From the NCBI RefSeq assembly GCF_016613475.2, contig NZ_CP071517.1:3410001-3474000 (forward strand): a DNA stretch of 64,000 nt, read 5' to 3'. This DNA is from Lysobacter arenosi (GTDB taxonomy: Bacteria > Pseudomonadota > Gammaproteobacteria > Xanthomonadales > Xanthomonadaceae). Below the pieces are notes generated by a model. That model was not told the origin of the DNA. It was given only the letters and a program-made list of their open reading frames with translations, and did not search any database. The translations under genes were made by a program, and so were the position numbers. Shown in pieces: positions 63,058 to 64,000 of this stretch. Position 1 is the stretch's first letter. Every line of letters begins with the position of its first letter.

Positions 63058-64000
63058 TTATCCCTTCACGCACACCACCTGCCGCAACGTGTGCACCACT
63101 TCCACCAGCGCGCCCTGCGCCGCCATCACCGCCTCGATGTCCTTGTAGGCGGCCGGCGACTCGTCGATCACGCCCGCGTCCTTGCGGCACTCCACGTGCG
63201 CCGTCGCCTCACGGTGCTGCTTGAGGGTGATCTGCGCACGCGCGGCAGTACGGCTCATGACGCGGCCGGCTCCGTGGCTGCAGCTGTGGAAGCTGTCGGC
63301 GTTGCCCTTGCCGCGAACGATGAAGCTGCGCGCGCCCATGCTGCCGGGAATGATCCCCAGCTCGCCCTCGCGCGCGCTGACCGCACCCTTGCGGGTGACC
63401 AGCAACGACTCGCCGTAGTGCTGCTCGCGCTGCACGTAGTTGTGGTGGCAGTTGACCGCCTGCGCATCGAGCTGGAACTTCGGCAGGCGATGGCGCATCT
63501 CGTGCAGCACCCGCGCCATCATCGCCTCGCGGTTGGCGCGGGCGTAGTCCTGTGCCCACGACACCGCCTCGACGTAATCGTCGAACAGCGGCTCGCCCTC
63601 GAGGAAGAACGCCAGGTCGCGGTCCGGCAAGTGGAAGCCCAGCACGCGCTTCTCCAGCTGGCGGCGTGCCAGCTCGATGAAGTACGTGCCGACCATGTTG
63701 CCGGTGCCGCGCGAACCGGAGTGGAGCATCACCCACACCCGATCGGACTCGTCCAGGCAGATCTCGATGAAGTGGTTGCCACCGCCGAGCGTTCCGGTCT
63801 GGCGTTCGACCTTGTCGGGACGGATCTTCGGGTGACGCTCGCGGATCCGCGCCAGCCGCGCCATCAGCTGCGACTGCACCAGCTGGCTTTCGATGCTGTC
63901 GGGCAGGCGGCGGTGTTCACCACCGGGACCGTTGCCGACCGGCACACCGCGCTCGATCGAGCTGCGCAGCTGGGCCAAGTCGTCGGGCAGGTCGTCGGCG
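63058..64000 (-). CDS. rtcB: RtcB RNA ligase, 5' truncated by the window edge
   Basis: The last 314 residues of RtcB, the GTP- and Mn-dependent RNA ligase that joins 3'-phosphate or 2',3'-cyclic phosphate ends to 5'-OH ends. Motifs are TLGGGNHFIEI, LHSGSRGTGN, VNCHHNY, and GSMGARSFIVRGKGN followed by FHSCSHGAGRVMSR, which contains the guanylylated histidine region. The frame is open to position 64000, so the N-terminus lies outside the window. No rtcA or archease gene is visible on the inside. Confidence 0.93.
   Translation of the reverse strand, partial: ADDLPDDLAQLRSSIERGVPVGNGPGGEHRRLPDSIESQLVQSQLMARLARIRERHPKIRPDKVERQTGTLGGGNHFIEICLDESDRVWVMLHSGSRGTGNMVGTYFIELARRQLEKRVLGFHLPDRDLAFFLEGEPLFDDYVEAVSWAQDYARANREAMMARVLHEMRHRLPKFQLDAQAVNCHHNYVQREQHYGESLLVTRKGAVSAREGELGIIPGSMGARSFIVRGKGNADSFHSCSHGAGRVMSRTAARAQITLKQHREATAHVECRKDAGVIDESPAAYKDIEAVMAAQGALVEVVHTLRQVVCVKG

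Overview
The window is GC-rich bacterial chromosome, dense in genes on both strands. It most likely comes from the Lysobacter/Xanthomonas group (Lysobacteraceae, Gammaproteobacteria). This placement is inference from gene families, from REP-like palindromes of the GTCATTCCCGCGAAGG type, and from TAGAAT-type -10 boxes in front of housekeeping genes. No rRNA, tRNA, CRISPR array or insertion sequence was seen. Two genes are cut by the window edges: a polysaccharide deacetylase at the left and an rtcB RNA ligase at the right.

Layout. 1-9.8 kb: deacetylase end; a tight minus-strand operon of aminotransferase, SGNH hydrolase and methyltransferase; rsgA; a DUF1704 peptidase-like gene; a relic of an OmpR-type response regulator; a GT-C-like membrane protein; and maeB. 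9.8-12.6 kb: a partner-switching operon (membrane PP2C phosphatase, anti-sigma-type kinase, STAS antagonist). 12.7-18.2 kb: a YncD/PqqU-like TonB receptor whose reading frame ends inside a REP palindrome, an EF-hand protein and aceE.

18.2-30.4 kb is an accessory defence island of visibly lower GC. It has a four-gene plus-strand operon: a GHKL/MutL-MORC ATPase, a Z1 helicase-like protein, a PD-(D/E)XK DUF4420 protein and an AIPR protein. This matches the predicted MORC/Z1 systems and the Mza defence type. It is followed by an EcoRII-type restriction-modification locus (vsr-dcm on the minus strand, an HNH protein on the plus strand, an EcoRII-like endonuclease on the minus strand). A long structured leader precedes the operon, and a 17-bp dyad lies upstream of dcm.

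30.5-47 kb: core metabolism and small regulators. These include two SDRs, a TonB-C protein, an ODP-type MBL protein, a HEPN-like protein, a membrane AraC regulator, two membrane proteins, an MFS exporter, and a TetR-thioesterase-thiolase-SDR operon driven by an apparently leaderless promoter with a perfect operator over the start codon. 47-64 kb: envelope and secreted proteins, an ABC-2 exporter, several DUF proteins, a cold-shock gene with a structured leader, a DUF3037/HipA-like kinase pair, an MFS transporter, an M28 peptidase, an isochorismatase-type hydrolase, an ECF sigma factor with a probable anti-sigma partner, an M29-like lipoprotein and rtcB. Most convergent gene pairs are separated by strong hairpins. 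Three instead share a CTAG tetranucleotide that supplies both stop codons.
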